This document shows, in pieces, positions 15,971 to 26,137 of a stretch of DNA of 38,817 bases. Both the position numbers and the translations under genes were made by a program. The notes beneath the pieces were generated by a model. It was not told the DNA's origin, made no database searches, and saw only the letters and a list, made by a program, of their open reading frames with translations. Positions within the stretch are counted from its first letter, which is position 1; each line of letters begins with the position of its first letter. Location of the stretch: the NCBI GenBank assembly GCA_031263095.1, contig JAISGI010000001.1:1-38817 (forward strand), written 5' to 3'. Source of the DNA: Rickettsiales bacterium. GTDB lineage: Bacteria; Pseudomonadota; Alphaproteobacteria; Rs-D84; CACZYB01.

Positions 15971-18102
15971 CTTGCTTTGAGTACGGTGTTGATGATTTTG
16001 ACCGTTTTCAAACCGGCAATGACTTGGTTCAAATGCTCGACATTCTTCACGTTTATGGTGATAAGGAACTCGATGAAATCGCTTGTCTTGGTCGCGACTT
16101 TGATGTCGTCGATAAGCGCGTGGCTCTTTGCAAGCACCATGGTTATCTCGTTCAGCGCCCCAACCTCATAGCTCGACATGACCGATATTTTGGTCGAGAA
16201 AGACGAGCTCTCCAGCATGTTGCAGTCGTCCCATGAAATGCCGAAGACCTTGCCTGCCTCTCCTCGGTATCTGTCAAGCGTACGGCATGCGGCCTTGTGC
16301 ACGGAAATCCCCTTGCCCGTGTGCACCACACCGCATATTTCGTCCCCCGGCACCGGACAGCAGCACCGCGCGAAGTATATCGGTATGTTGGCGAAGCTCT
16401 CCGCCCGCGCGAACTCGAGCGGACGCTTGCGAACCTCGCGCACGGGCTCCTTCTTCCGCCTGCTCTCGGCGAACTCCGGGTAAAGCGCGGCAAGCACCGA
16501 TTCGGATGTTATCTCGCGCGAGCCGACAAGAAGGAAAAGCTCGTCCTCGGAATTCGCGGCGAACTTGCCAAGTATAGGGTCGAGGTCGCGCGCCCGCAGG
16601 GTCTTTCTATAGGCTTCGAACGCCACGGCGACCAACTGGCGACCGTATGCGATGGTCGAGTCGCGCTCGCGCGTCTTTAGGAATTTGCGTATCGCGCTCT
16701 TGGCTTTCGAGGACACGACATACCGCTCCCACTCGGGCGACGGCGTCTGGTTTTTCGAGGTTAGTATCTCCACCTCGTCCCCGGTTTTAAGCTCCGTGCG
16801 GATATTCTTGATTACCTTGTTGATTTTTGCACCGGAACAGGAATTCCCTATGCTCGAGTGGATTTCATATGCGAAGTCAAGCGCGGTCGAGCCAAGCGGC
16901 AACGCAACTAAATCGCCCGTCGGCGTGAAACAGAATATCGAGTTGAGATACGGGACAAGCTGGGTCTTCTCGATTATTTCCGACGGCGCCGATGCGCCCT
17001 TGATAGAATCTAGAACGTTCCTAAGCCACATGAAGTCGCCGCTCTGGATGTCCCTTTTTCCCTCCTTATAGGTCCAGTGCGCGGCATATCCGTATTGCGC
17101 CACCCTGTCCATTTCTATGGTGCGGATTTGAATCTCGACCCGCTTGCCGCCCGGCCCGATTACGGTAGTGTGCAAAGATTGGTACTTGTTCGGCTTCGGA
17201 CGCGAAATATAGTCCTTGAACCGGTTCGGCACAAGCTTGAACGTCGAGTGTATCATGCCCAGAACTTTATAGCAGTCCTCCACACTCTCGACAATGAAAC
17301 GGAAAGCTACTATGTCGAAAATCTCGTCGAAAGTCTTGTTCTTTGCCTGCATCTTGTACCAGATGGAGTAAGGCGATTTTTCCCGCCCAAACACCTGTAC
17401 CTTGATTTTGTGCTTGAAGGCAAGCTGGACAAGTTCGGAAACTATGGGCGTGATAAGCGCCTCGCCAGCACGCTTCAAGCTCTCGAGCTTTTCCGATACG
17501 AAATGATGCTCCTGCGGCTGCAGCTCCTTGAAGCAGATGTTCTCCATCTCCATCTTGATGTTGTCCATGCCGATTCGCTCGGCAAGCGGGACATAGACAA
17601 GCATGGTCTCGCTCGCGATTCGACGGCGCCTGTCAACATCCGGAATGAAGTGCAGGGTCTGAATGTTGTGGTGCCTGTCCACAAGCTTGATGATAAGAAC
17701 GCGTATGTCCTTTGCCGCGGCGATGACGAAATTGCGATAGTTCTCGGCCTGTACCTTGGCGGATTTTATGTTGAGCAAACGCAGTTTCGTAAGACCTTTG
17801 ACAAGCTCGGCAACCGACGCGCCGAATAGCCCCTCGATTGTGGCCGGCACCACGTCCGTGTCTTCTACTATGTCGTGCAACAGGGCGGCGATTACGGCAT
17901 CGACGTCCATCTCGTACTGCTCGGCGCAGACAAGCGCGACGGTTAAAGGGTGGAGGAAATAGTCCGAACCGTCCTCGCGCTTCTGCCCCTCGTGCTTTTT
18001 CTGGGCAAAGGAATAGGCAAGCTCAAGCCGCGCCCTGTCCGACATCGCAAGCGACGGCGAGTACGAGGCGACAATATCGACCAAATCCGTCTTGGTTATC
18101 AT
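15967..18102 (-). CDS. RelA/SpoT family bifunctional (p)ppGpp synthetase/hydrolase
   Basis: 711 aa; HD motif LLHDIVEDTD, synthetase RFIVESVEDCYKVLG, TGS and ACT-like C-terminus. Confidence 0.92.
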   Translation of the reverse strand: MITKTDLVDIVASYSPSLAMSDRARLELAYSFAQKKHEGQKREDGSDYFLHPLTVALVCAEQYEMDVDAVIAALLHDIVEDTDVVPATIEGLFGASVAELVKGLTKLRLLNIKSAKVQAENYRNFVIAAAKDIRVLIIKLVDRHHNIQTLHFIPDVDRRRRIASETMLVYVPLAERIGMDNIKMEMENICFKELQPQEHHFVSEKLESLKRAGEALITPIVSELVQLAFKHKIKVQVFGREKSPYSIWYKMQAKNKTFDEIFDIVAFRFIVESVEDCYKVLGMIHSTFKLVPNRFKDYISRPKPNKYQSLHTTVIGPGGKRVEIQIRTIEMDRVAQYGYAAHWTYKEGKRDIQSGDFMWLRNVLDSIKGASAPSEIIEKTQLVPYLNSIFCFTPTGDLVALPLGSTALDFAYEIHSSIGNSCSGAKINKVIKNIRTELKTGDEVEILTSKNQTPSPEWERYVVSSKAKSAIRKFLKTRERDSTIAYGRQLVAVAFEAYRKTLRARDLDPILGKFAANSEDELFLLVGSREITSESVLAALYPEFAESRRKKEPVREVRKRPLEFARAESFANIPIYFARCCCPVPGDEICGVVHTGKGISVHKAACRTLDRYRGEAGKVFGISWDDCNMLESSSFSTKISVMSSYEVGALNEITMVLAKSHALIDDIKVATKTSDFIEFLITINVKNVEHLNQVIAGLKTVKIINTVLKAS

Positions 18103-18142
18103 AACGGGATTCTATGCCCGAAAAAGGCCAAAGTAAAGGCTT

Positions 18143-19156
18143 TTAAGCGACCGTCTTAAAGTCTTTCCTCTCGACGAAAGCTTTGAGCGTGGCAAACGCG
18201 CTAAGGTGTATCCTCTCGTCCGCTTCGCGGCTGTTGAACGCTATGTGCGGGGTCAGGACAACGTTCGGGAATTGGATAAGTCGCTGGTTCACAAGGGAAT
18301 AGAAGTTGTACTCCTTGTCCGCCTTGCGCGCTGCCTCCAGGTTGCCTTTCAGGATTACGTCCTCATAGTCAAGGACGTCAAGCCCCGCGCCGCCCACCTG
18401 GCCGGACACAAGGGCGTCGTAAAGGTCGGCCGTATCGACAAGCTCGCCGCGCGCGGTGTTGATTATGATGACCCCGCGCTTCATCTTGGCAAGCGATTTC
18501 GCATTCACAAGGTGATGGTTCTCCGGCGTCGCCGGACAGTGCAGGCTTATCATGTCCGACTCTTTGATAAGCTTGTCGAGTGGCACATATTTGACAATCC
18601 CCGCCTCCTCAAGCTCCTTGTTTGGATAGATGTCATAGGCGAGAGCCCGCGCACCGAATCCTTTCGCAAGCTTGGCGAAATGCCGCCCGATTGCACCCGT
18701 CCCGATGACGCCGATGGTCTTGCCGTAGATGTCAACCCCTTCGTCCTCGGCCACGTTGACGAACCCACGCCTAAGCTTGAGGTTGGAAAAGTGAATCTTG
18801 CGCGCAATGTCGAGAAGCAACCCGAATGCAAACTCCGCGACCGTGATTTCCCCGTACCCGACTACGTTCGCAACCTTGATTTTGTGCGCTTTGCAGTACT
18901 CGACATCCACGTTGTTGTACCCGGTCGAGCGGGTCGAGACAAGCTTCAGCTTCTTGAACTTGCCAAGCAAATCCGCAGTCAATCGGGAATATACGAAGGT
19001 CGAAATCGCCTCCGCGTCCGTGTATTTGTTTAGATCCGCCTCGGCCACGTCGTTCAGACTCGAGGCAAGCATTACGGTTTCTACCCCATGCGCAAGCTTG
19101 TGCCGCCGGAAAAATGACTGGGTGTATTTCGACGCGTCGCAGAACAGTATTTTCAT
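18143..19156 (-). CDS. D-lactate dehydrogenase-like 2-hydroxyacid dehydrogenase
   Basis: Start MKILFCDASKYTQSFF at 19156 with GGAGGAAAC SD; GVIGTGAIGRHFAKLAKGFG, NTARGELVDTADL. Confidence 0.85.
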   Translation of the reverse strand: MKILFCDASKYTQSFFRRHKLAHGVETVMLASSLNDVAEADLNKYTDAEAISTFVYSRLTADLLGKFKKLKLVSTRSTGYNNVDVEYCKAHKIKVANVVGYGEITVAEFAFGLLLDIARKIHFSNLKLRRGFVNVAEDEGVDIYGKTIGVIGTGAIGRHFAKLAKGFGARALAYDIYPNKELEEAGIVKYVPLDKLIKESDMISLHCPATPENHHLVNAKSLAKMKRGVIIINTARGELVDTADLYDALVSGQVGGAGLDVLDYEDVILKGNLEAARKADKEYNFYSLVNQRLIQFPNVVLTPHIAFNSREADERIHLSAFATLKAFVERKDFKTVA

Positions 19157-19249
19157 GTGTTTCCTCCAACCGCATAATACTATACCAAAAAAGTTGCAAA
19201 TTTGCAACAGGTCGTTTATAATTGAAGCGGATTTTTTGGAATAAATGCA

Positions 19250-19990
19250 ATGATGCCGGTCAAGTGTCTAGTGGTCGTCCCCACCTATAACGAAGCGGGA
19301 AATATTCTAAGGCTTATAAAAGAGGACCTGAAGGTCGCCCAAAACCTAGACATCCTGGTGGTGGACGACAATTCGCCCGACAACACCGGCGATTTGGTCG
19401 AGCGTGCGATTCCCGAATTCAAGGGTCGCGTCCACCTTATGCGCCGCGCGGGCAAGCTTGGCCTCGGCACCGCATATATAGCGGGGTTCGAGTGGGGGCT
19501 CGCGCGCGGATACGACGTGTTCATAGAACAGGACGCCGACTTCTCCCACACCCCGCATTATATAAGGGACATGTTGCGCGAAGTCGAAAACGGCTGCGAC
19601 CTCGTAATCGGAAGTCGCAATATCAGGAGCGGCGGCGTTGTCGGCTGGGGCCTCGGGCGCAAGATTATAAGCCGCGGCGGAAGCCTTTACGCCCGCACGC
19701 TGTTGCTGACCAATATAAAAGATTTGACGGGCGGCTATAATTGCTACACAAGACACGCGCTCGAAACTATAAATCTTCCAACTGTTATGAGCAACGGCTA
19801 CGTATTCCAGATAGAAATGAAGTGGCGCGCCGCGCTCGCCGACCTCCGCATAAAAGAAATTCCGATAATCTTCCCCGACCGCAAAATAGGACAAAGCAAG
19901 ATGAGCAAGAAGATTTTTGTCGAGGCTATGCTCAAGGTCTTGCTTATGGCATTCCGACGCGGGAGAATAAAGGGCATGCTGAAAAAATGA
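19250..19990 (+). CDS. Polyprenol monophosphomannose synthase-like GT2 glycosyltransferase
   Basis: 246 aa; VVPTYNEAGNI, VVDDNSPDNTG, EQDADFSHTP. Confidence 0.85.
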   Translation: MMPVKCLVVVPTYNEAGNILRLIKEDLKVAQNLDILVVDDNSPDNTGDLVERAIPEFKGRVHLMRRAGKLGLGTAYIAGFEWGLARGYDVFIEQDADFSHTPHYIRDMLREVENGCDLVIGSRNIRSGGVVGWGLGRKIISRGGSLYARTLLLTNIKDLTGGYNCYTRHALETINLPTVMSNGYVFQIEMKWRAALADLRIKEIPIIFPDRKIGQSKMSKKIFVEAMLKVLLMAFRRGRIKGMLKK

Positions 19991-21375
19991 ACTTCAAGCG
20001 CGCGACCTGGATTCTGCTTGCCGTATTCGCCGCGCTCCAAATCGCGCTGATGCCGTTCATAGAATCCAACCTCGACGACCCATATTATGCGGTATGGGCG
20101 CAAAGACTCGACTGGAGCTACTTCGACCACCCGCCGATGATAGCTTGGCTTGCGCGCGCCATGGGGGGGGGTATTCAGGGAACTCGCCTAGCCGCGCTCG
20201 CCACGCTGCTGATAACGATGATCTTCATGGTCAAGACTATGCGGGTTTTCAAGGCCTCGGACAAGAGCGTTTTTTATACGCTTCTCGCGTTTTCGGCATG
20301 CCCGACCGTGTTCGTCCGCAACACAATGAACCCCACGCCCGAGCGTCCGTTTTTGATGTTCTTCGCCATCGCGTTCTACGCATTCGCCAAGCTTTATACG
20401 ACCGACAACCGCAAATGGTGGTACGCCATCGGCACCGCCGCAGGCCTTGCTTGCTTGAGTAAATATACCGGCGCGCTGATATATCTTTCCCTCCTCGTCG
20501 CGCTTGTCGCGGACAGGAAATTGCGCGAACAGTGGCAGCATAAGGAGCTCTACCTCGGCGCCGCGCTATCGACGGTTTTCCTGCTCCCGATTCTGGTTTT
20601 CAATATAAGGATAGAATTCGCACCGTTCATGCTGCACCTGAACCGCACCGAAACTTTCGGATTCAAATGGTATAGGGCGCTAAGCTTCTTCCCCGAGCAG
20701 CTTGTTGTCCTGACGCCGCTGTATTTCTATCTGCTGATACGCGCGCTGAAGAGGAATTGGGCGAACGCGCGCCCTATGGTATGGTTCTTCCTCCCTACCA
20801 TGACATTCTGGAGCATTCTAGCATTCAGGGTAATGGTCGGCTCCACCTGGGCATTCTCCGCCTACCTGCCGCTGTTCGTTTTATACGCCTCTACCCGTCA
20901 GGATAAGCCGACAATGCTCGAGAAAGTCGCCCTATGCTTGGCCGTTATATCGACTATAATGTATATTTACTACAAGACTAATATGAGGGTCGAGAAAAAC
21001 CTCGACCTTTCGGACAAAGTTTGGAGCCTCGCAGCCAACCGCATAGCGATTGAGCAGGACGCACTCGGCAAGAGCTGGGAGCTGGCCTCGAACTCATACG
21101 GCTTGGTTGCAAGAATCAAGCTCCGCCTGCCCGAGCGCGAGGTGTATTCGCTGACCAAACACCCGGACGAGTTCAATCAGGTCTGGCATCGCGACATAAA
21201 CTTGCAGGGAAAAAATTTCCTATATATCACGCCAAAGGGAGGCAGCTTCGCCGACCCGATAAAACGCATAGACGCAAGGGAAATAAAGCCCTACCGCACC
21301 ATAATCGTCCCCTACCGCGGCTTGAAACAGTATATAGAGCTCTACAAAATCGAGGGTTACGAAAGTTTGAAATAA
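19987..21375 (+). CDS. GT39/ArnT-like integral membrane glycosyltransferase, contains an in-frame G9 tract
   Basis: 462 aa from MNFKRATWILLAVF (ATGA overlap with preceding gene); DDPYYAVWAQ...YFDHPPMIAWLAR. The track start at 19741 is over-extended. Confidence 0.8.
   Translation: MNFKRATWILLAVFAALQIALMPFIESNLDDPYYAVWAQRLDWSYFDHPPMIAWLARAMGGGIQGTRLAALATLLITMIFMVKTMRVFKASDKSVFYTLLAFSACPTVFVRNTMNPTPERPFLMFFAIAFYAFAKLYTTDNRKWWYAIGTAAGLACLSKYTGALIYLSLLVALVADRKLREQWQHKELYLGAALSTVFLLPILVFNIRIEFAPFMLHLNRTETFGFKWYRALSFFPEQLVVLTPLYFYLLIRALKRNWANARPMVWFFLPTMTFWSILAFRVMVGSTWAFSAYLPLFVLYASTRQDKPTMLEKVALCLAVISTIMYIYYKTNMRVEKNLDLSDKVWSLAANRIAIEQDALGKSWELASNSYGLVARIKLRLPEREVYSLTKHPDEFNQVWHRDINLQGKNFLYITPKGGSFADPIKRIDAREIKPYRTIIVPYRGLKQYIELYKIEGYESLK
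20163..20171 (+). repeat. G9 homopolymer tract inside glycosyltransferase (encodes MGGGI)
   Basis: ATG GGG GGG GGT ATT. Confidence 0.9.
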
Positions 21376-21377
21376 AC

Positions 21378-21836
21378 CTACTTCCGCCTAAACGTAAGAA
21401 AGTTGTTGCCTAAAAAATTCAACACCATCGCGACTCCGATTCCAATCGCCTGAGAATAAAGCGAGGTGATTTTCGAAACGGTGTGCACGTTCAAAATCTC
21501 CGCGCTCCAAACGAAAATAAAGTTAAAAAAAGCGACGCTGAACAGCGAGGGCATAAGGTATTTTTCGCTAAACCACAAAACACCGATATTGACAAGCAGC
21601 GCGCATGACGACACCAGCATGAACTTCAGGTACAGTGCCCCGCTCCGCGCTTTTCCTCGATCGGCGAACACCCATATCCGGTTGAATACATAGTTGAACG
21701 ACGCCGCGATTACGAACGCCAATGCACTGGCCACCACCGCGCCGACTCCGATTCTGTATTGCAAAATAGCGAAAGCGAACAGGTTGACAAGCGTGCCGCA
21801 CCCACCGACAATCGCGAATTTTATGAACCGCTTCAT
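21378..21836 (-). CDS. GtrA family membrane protein
   Basis: 152 aa, four TM segments; FIKFAIVGGCGTLVNLFAF...FNYVFNRIWVF. Confidence 0.85.
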   Translation of the reverse strand: MKRFIKFAIVGGCGTLVNLFAFAILQYRIGVGAVVASALAFVIAASFNYVFNRIWVFADRGKARSGALYLKFMLVSSCALLVNIGVLWFSEKYLMPSLFSVAFFNFIFVWSAEILNVHTVSKITSLYSQAIGIGVAMVLNFLGNNFLTFRRK

Positions 21837-23248
21837 TGCTTCACCCCTCTGTACCCATGAAGTTTATAGTAATGAAACGTCCGCGAAAACCAAGGATTAT
21901 AGTCGAAAGTTTTCGTTTCCAAAAGCTCGATTCGGGCGGCGTCGAACATACCGGGCCCCGACTTCGCATCCTTCCCTCCAAACACAAGAATTACATCCTT
22001 ACCCACAAGCTCGGACGGCGGATTCCATAATTGGAACTGATCCCTCTTGCGCCAGTCGAGCGAGTAAATCTCGCGATTCGGGAGATAAAAGGAAAGCATG
22101 CCGGTCGCACGGTACCGCGGCGTTCCGACAGGTTCATAAGACCACCGCGCCTGCAAATATTCGGCCGCCTTATCCCACGAATGGAAATCCAAAAAGCCGG
22201 AAGAATCTCGCAAACGCACGCCGAAAGGATAGGCGTAGAAAGCAGTACCGATAACGCTCGCCGTCGCAGTAAAAACAAGCGCTCGCCTACTCCATTTCGC
22301 GATTTTCGCCCGCGCGCCATAAAGGATAAGGAACACGCACCACACCGCCGCCCACCAGTTTTGCATCGCCCCCGAAAAAAACAAAGTCACAGCCGAAAAG
22401 ATAATTATGAAAGGAGCCGCAAAACTTATCGTCGCGCGCCCGACCTCGCTCGAACGCTCTTTCCACGCATTGCGCGCAAGCATGATTGGCGCGAAAATCC
22501 CCATGATAAGAATCTGGTTCCCGATGAAATTGAGAAGCGCTATCGGCCGGAAACCCAAGCTTTCTTGCCGTTCGACAAGGTGGTACGAAAACGACGCAAA
22601 CCCGTTCTCCATGTTCCAGATAAGGGGCGGCGCCACACCCAAAAGCCCGATAATCGCGCCGATATAAAGCCACGGCGACCTCCACTGCGCACGCATTTTT
22701 GGAAGCACGAACATGCACGCAAGCAACGCCGGATACAGCAGAATCATCTTGTACTTCGCATTAAATCCAATCGCCGCGATAACGCCGAGGGCAAGCCACC
22801 ACCGCCCGTTCCCGCTCTCATACAGCCGCGAAAAACAGTAAAACGCAAGCAGCCATAGGAACACGAACGGCACGTCCGGGTTGACCGCTTTTATGCCGAA
22901 CGAGGAAGCTATCCAAGGCATGAAGTTGAAAAACGCGACAGCGTAAAATGCGCCCCGCTCCTCGCCTTTCCACGCCCGCACGCACTTCCACATGACAAGC
23001 GACGACAACGCGTAAAGCAGGATTGCAGGCAGCTTGACCGCAAACGTATTCCACCCGAAAACTTCGGCCGACGCACGGATTGAAAGCGCCAATAGTGCAG
23101 GATGATCGTAATAGGAAAGCTGTAAATGCCGCGCCCACATCGCATAATATGCGGGCGCTCCGTCAAGGCCAAGCACGGCCGCAAGCGCCATCCGTGCGCA
23201 AGTCAAAATCCCGACCAATAACAAAGCCCGCCTAGCCCAGATATTCAT
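21833..23248 (-). CDS. GT39/ArnT-like membrane glycosyltransferase (paralogue of 19987..21375)
   Basis: 471 aa; PAYYAMWARHLQLSYYDHPALLALSIR, multiple TMs. Confidence 0.8.
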   Translation of the reverse strand: MNIWARRALLLVGILTCARMALAAVLGLDGAPAYYAMWARHLQLSYYDHPALLALSIRASAEVFGWNTFAVKLPAILLYALSSLVMWKCVRAWKGEERGAFYAVAFFNFMPWIASSFGIKAVNPDVPFVFLWLLAFYCFSRLYESGNGRWWLALGVIAAIGFNAKYKMILLYPALLACMFVLPKMRAQWRSPWLYIGAIIGLLGVAPPLIWNMENGFASFSYHLVERQESLGFRPIALLNFIGNQILIMGIFAPIMLARNAWKERSSEVGRATISFAAPFIIIFSAVTLFFSGAMQNWWAAVWCVFLILYGARAKIAKWSRRALVFTATASVIGTAFYAYPFGVRLRDSSGFLDFHSWDKAAEYLQARWSYEPVGTPRYRATGMLSFYLPNREIYSLDWRKRDQFQLWNPPSELVGKDVILVFGGKDAKSGPGMFDAARIELLETKTFDYNPWFSRTFHYYKLHGYRGVKQ

Positions 23249-24195
23249 TTTCGCCTCTCGAAATTGTTGATTATATAGGAAAGCGGTACGACGGTAAAAC
23301 CACGCTCGCCCGCGCTCGCAAGCCAGTCGCGAAGCAGTCGTATCGTGTTCGTCCTCGGATGCCCGATTGCAACCGCATACCCGCGCTTCTTCGCAATGGA
23401 TTCCAAAAGCGCGAACTGAGCAAGAATATCCGAGGGCTCGGCGCTATCGTCAATGAACACGTCCCGCACAGCGTACGGCATGCCAAGCCCGGCCGCAATC
23501 TTCCGGGTCTTGGTGCGCGGCGAGGTAAGCGAATCCACGAACGCCAACCCAAGACGGTCAAGCTCCGCCATAAGCGCCTCCATCTGCCCCGCATCCGCCG
23601 TGAACTTGCTCCCCATGTGATTGTTGATTCCGATGAAGCCGCGCGTCCCGCCAATCATTTTTTTAAGCAGTGCCACATTCTCCGCCGCCGAATTCGAGGT
23701 GGCAAGATACGCCGGCCCATAGTCGTAAGTATCCGACATCGCCTCCATCGGAACATGCAGCATGACTTCCTTCCCGGCCTCCCGCGCACCGTCGATTTGG
23801 GCTTGCAAATTCGGCGCATAGGTCAGGTACGAAACGTCCAGCGGAGCAGAAAACGCAAGCACCTGCGCGCTGCGTATCATATCGACCCCCATGTCGTCGA
23901 TGATGAAGGCGACCATAGGCGGCTTTACATCATAAGGCGCGGGCAAAGAGAATTCCTCGAACGCGCTCACATCGCGCACGACCTCCTCCGGTGCGCTCAA
24001 AATGGACGCGACTTCCGATACGGCCGGAGCCACCTCGGTTTTCTTGACGGCAAGGGAGGAACGCGACCCGCTCTTCATCATCACGCCAAGGCTGACTCCG
24101 AAAACAAGGATAAGCGTCGCCACGACCAAGCACGCCGCAGGCGTAAAGCCAAGCGCGCGCAGAAATCCCGCGAAATTTTCCCCGTTTTTGCTCAT
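23245..24195 (-). CDS. Divergent polysaccharide deacetylase (YibQ-like)
   Basis: From MSKNGENFAGFLRALG; VAFIIDDMGVD, LHVPMEA, NNHMGSKFT, AIGHPRTNT. Confidence 0.85.
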   Translation of the reverse strand: MSKNGENFAGFLRALGFTPAACLVVATLILVFGVSLGVMMKSGSRSSLAVKKTEVAPAVSEVASILSAPEEVVRDVSAFEEFSLPAPYDVKPPMVAFIIDDMGVDMIRSAQVLAFSAPLDVSYLTYAPNLQAQIDGAREAGKEVMLHVPMEAMSDTYDYGPAYLATSNSAAENVALLKKMIGGTRGFIGINNHMGSKFTADAGQMEALMAELDRLGLAFVDSLTSPRTKTRKIAAGLGMPYAVRDVFIDDSAEPSDILAQFALLESIAKKRGYAVAIGHPRTNTIRLLRDWLASAGERGFTVVPLSYIINNFERRK

Positions 24196-24245
24196 CCTTA
24201 GGATTGTATAACAAAGCTTGGAAATGGACAAGGAAAAATCAAACG

Positions 24246-24275
24246 AAAAAAGCCGGGCTTCCCCGGCTTTTTCAA
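24246..24275. terminator. Terminator hairpin
   Basis: AAAAAGCCGGG-CTT-CCCCGGCTTTTT. Confidence 0.75.
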
Positions 24276-24828
24276 TCGAGCCTGTAAAGGGCGCTCGTCA
24301 TGGTCGAGCCATAAGCGGAAACCATGTCTTGTAAGGTAATACCGGGAGTCAAAATCCCGTTGTCATTGTGCACTCTGTCCGTACCCGAACCCGAATGTCC
24401 GCCCTGATACGCGGGAGTACTTATGACAGTGGAGGTTATAACGCCGCCCCAGTCGCTCATGCAGCTTCCGGAAAAGTCGGAATCTATCGCCATGACGCCC
24501 GAGGCATAACTCCCGGCGCTCGCCGCACGAAAGGAATCCATCCGATACACTCCCGGCGTCAAAGCTACATTCGAATTGTCGCACTCGGCAACGCGTACCC
24601 ACCGCCCGACAGCAGGTACGCCAAGACACGCCTTGGCCTGCTCAAGGGTCATGACCTTGTTGTATTGGCAATCTGCAACGGCCCCTGGTTGGCATGCTCC
24701 GGGTATGGCGCAGGCAGTACAAGTATAATAGTTTGAAGATTGAGAGTTGTTGGCAGATAGTAAGAGAAGCGCAATAGCTAAATACTTATTTGCCCCCCCC
24801 CGTACACTTTTTGTTCATATATAACATT
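24272..24828 (-). CDS. Putative phase-variable secreted Cys-containing protein A; frame broken (OFF) at the G9 tract as assembled
   Basis: ATG (24828 or 24819) with AGGAG SD reads (M L Y) M N K K C T G G G K stop at G9. A G10 or G7 tract joins it to the open frame QISILAIALLLLSANNSQSSNYYTCTACAIPGACQ...MTLEQ..., which ends at 24272. Confidence 0.7.
24794..24802 (-). repeat. G9 tract near the 5' end of protein A
   Basis: Minus: TGTAC-G9-CAAATAAGTATTTTAGC. Confidence 0.9.
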
Positions 24829-24911
24829 ATGTCTTTCTCCTTTGGTTAGACAAGACTATTATAGCACAAATAACTGAAAAATAAAAACAAATATTTTTCA
24901 ATTGAGTTAGA

Positions 24912-25709
24912 TTAGAATGAAAAATCTTTATATTTGAACCGCCGCCGAGCTTCTTTCGTCGCCTCGGACACGTCGAACAAACGCTGCCTCTGGGACTGGA
25001 GCGTTATCTTGCCGAACTCGGCCGCAAGCTCCGGCGAGAATTCGTCCGCAGTGTCCAGAACCCAGCGGTTCGGCGGCACGTTCGGCTCGCCGTACTTCAT
25101 GACAAGGTTGTACCAGAATGCGCGCCGCCGCTCGTCCCTCTGGTATTGGAAGTTTTTCGAAGTTCCGACACGCTTGTTCACCTCGTTATTATACTCGACT
25201 TTCCAAACGATGTGGCCGGTAACCGGCGAGGTGAAGAACACTTCCATCGTCTCGCTCGTGTCGTTTTTTTTGAAGAAGAGCTGCGAAACATAATGCATCT
25301 TGTCCTTTTTTGCAAGCCCCTCGATACAACCTTTTACCGCCTCGGGCAGATATACGTTGCGCTCCCTGCACACGGCGTCATAGTTGAAAGCCATGTACTC
25401 CGGAATGTTGTAGTCCGTGCGGTAGAGCACGAATTTCTTGTCCTTCGCCGCCTCGCGCACCTTGTCGTAATCCATGTCGAGCGTCACTCCACCGACATCA
25501 AAGGACTTCACACGCTCGTTCACTCCCTCAGGCGTTCCCTCGTCCTCGTCATATTCGGAATAGTCCTCGACCTCCATCTCGTCGTCGGTCGGAAAGCCGT
25601 CGTCTTCATCCTCCTCTTCTAATTCGTCCTCGTCCGCATCGACAACCTCCTGCGCACGCACAGGAACGAAAGCAAATAGGAGCAGCAGAAGCAAAAGGAA
25701 CCGCCTCAC
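24912..25709 (-). CDS. Secreted hypothetical protein with acidic N-terminal region
   Basis: Signal peptide MRRFLLLLLLLFAFVPVRAQ then DADEDELEEEDEDD; 265 aa. Confidence 0.7.
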   Translation of the reverse strand: MRRFLLLLLLLFAFVPVRAQEVVDADEDELEEEDEDDGFPTDDEMEVEDYSEYDEDEGTPEGVNERVKSFDVGGVTLDMDYDKVREAAKDKKFVLYRTDYNIPEYMAFNYDAVCRERNVYLPEAVKGCIEGLAKKDKMHYVSQLFFKKNDTSETMEVFFTSPVTGHIVWKVEYNNEVNKRVGTSKNFQYQRDERRRAFWYNLVMKYGEPNVPPNRWVLDTADEFSPELAAEFGKITLQSQRQRLFDVSEATKEARRRFKYKDFSF

Positions 25710-26137
25710 ACGACCTCCCCCGCATATTTGCCGATACGCCGCACGTGCCTCTCCTCGTTTGAAAATGGGGTCGAGAGGAATACCCTAAGGAACTCAAGGT
25801 TCTGCTCATCCGAAAAGTAGTCCGCGGAAAGTATTGCGACGTTCGCATCCTCATGCTCCCGCGCAAGCCTGGCCAAGTCTAGGCTGAACAAAAGCGCCCC
25901 GCGAATGAAAGGGAACCGGTTCACAGCCATAGCCATGCCTTGCCCGCTCCGACAAGCAAGCACGCCGTAAGCACCCGGGTTCTCGCGTATGAATTCCGCG
26001 ACCTTAAACGCGAAGTCGGGATAGTCCGACGATTCCTCGCCATAAGCACCCACATCGACCATTCCCCCGATTCGGGATTTCAGGAACTCTTTAAGGCGAT
26101 ACCCGCCGTGGTCGGAACCTATGACGATAGCCGCCAT
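25706..26137 (-). CDS. rpiB: Ribose 5-phosphate isomerase B
   Basis: IGSDHGGYRLKEFL, VDVGAYGEESSDYPDFA, ACRSGQGMAMAVNR. Confidence 0.88.
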   Translation of the reverse strand: MAAIVIGSDHGGYRLKEFLKSRIGGMVDVGAYGEESSDYPDFAFKVAEFIRENPGAYGVLACRSGQGMAMAVNRFPFIRGALLFSLDLARLAREHEDANVAILSADYFSDEQNLEFLRVFLSTPFSNEERHVRRIGKYAGEVV

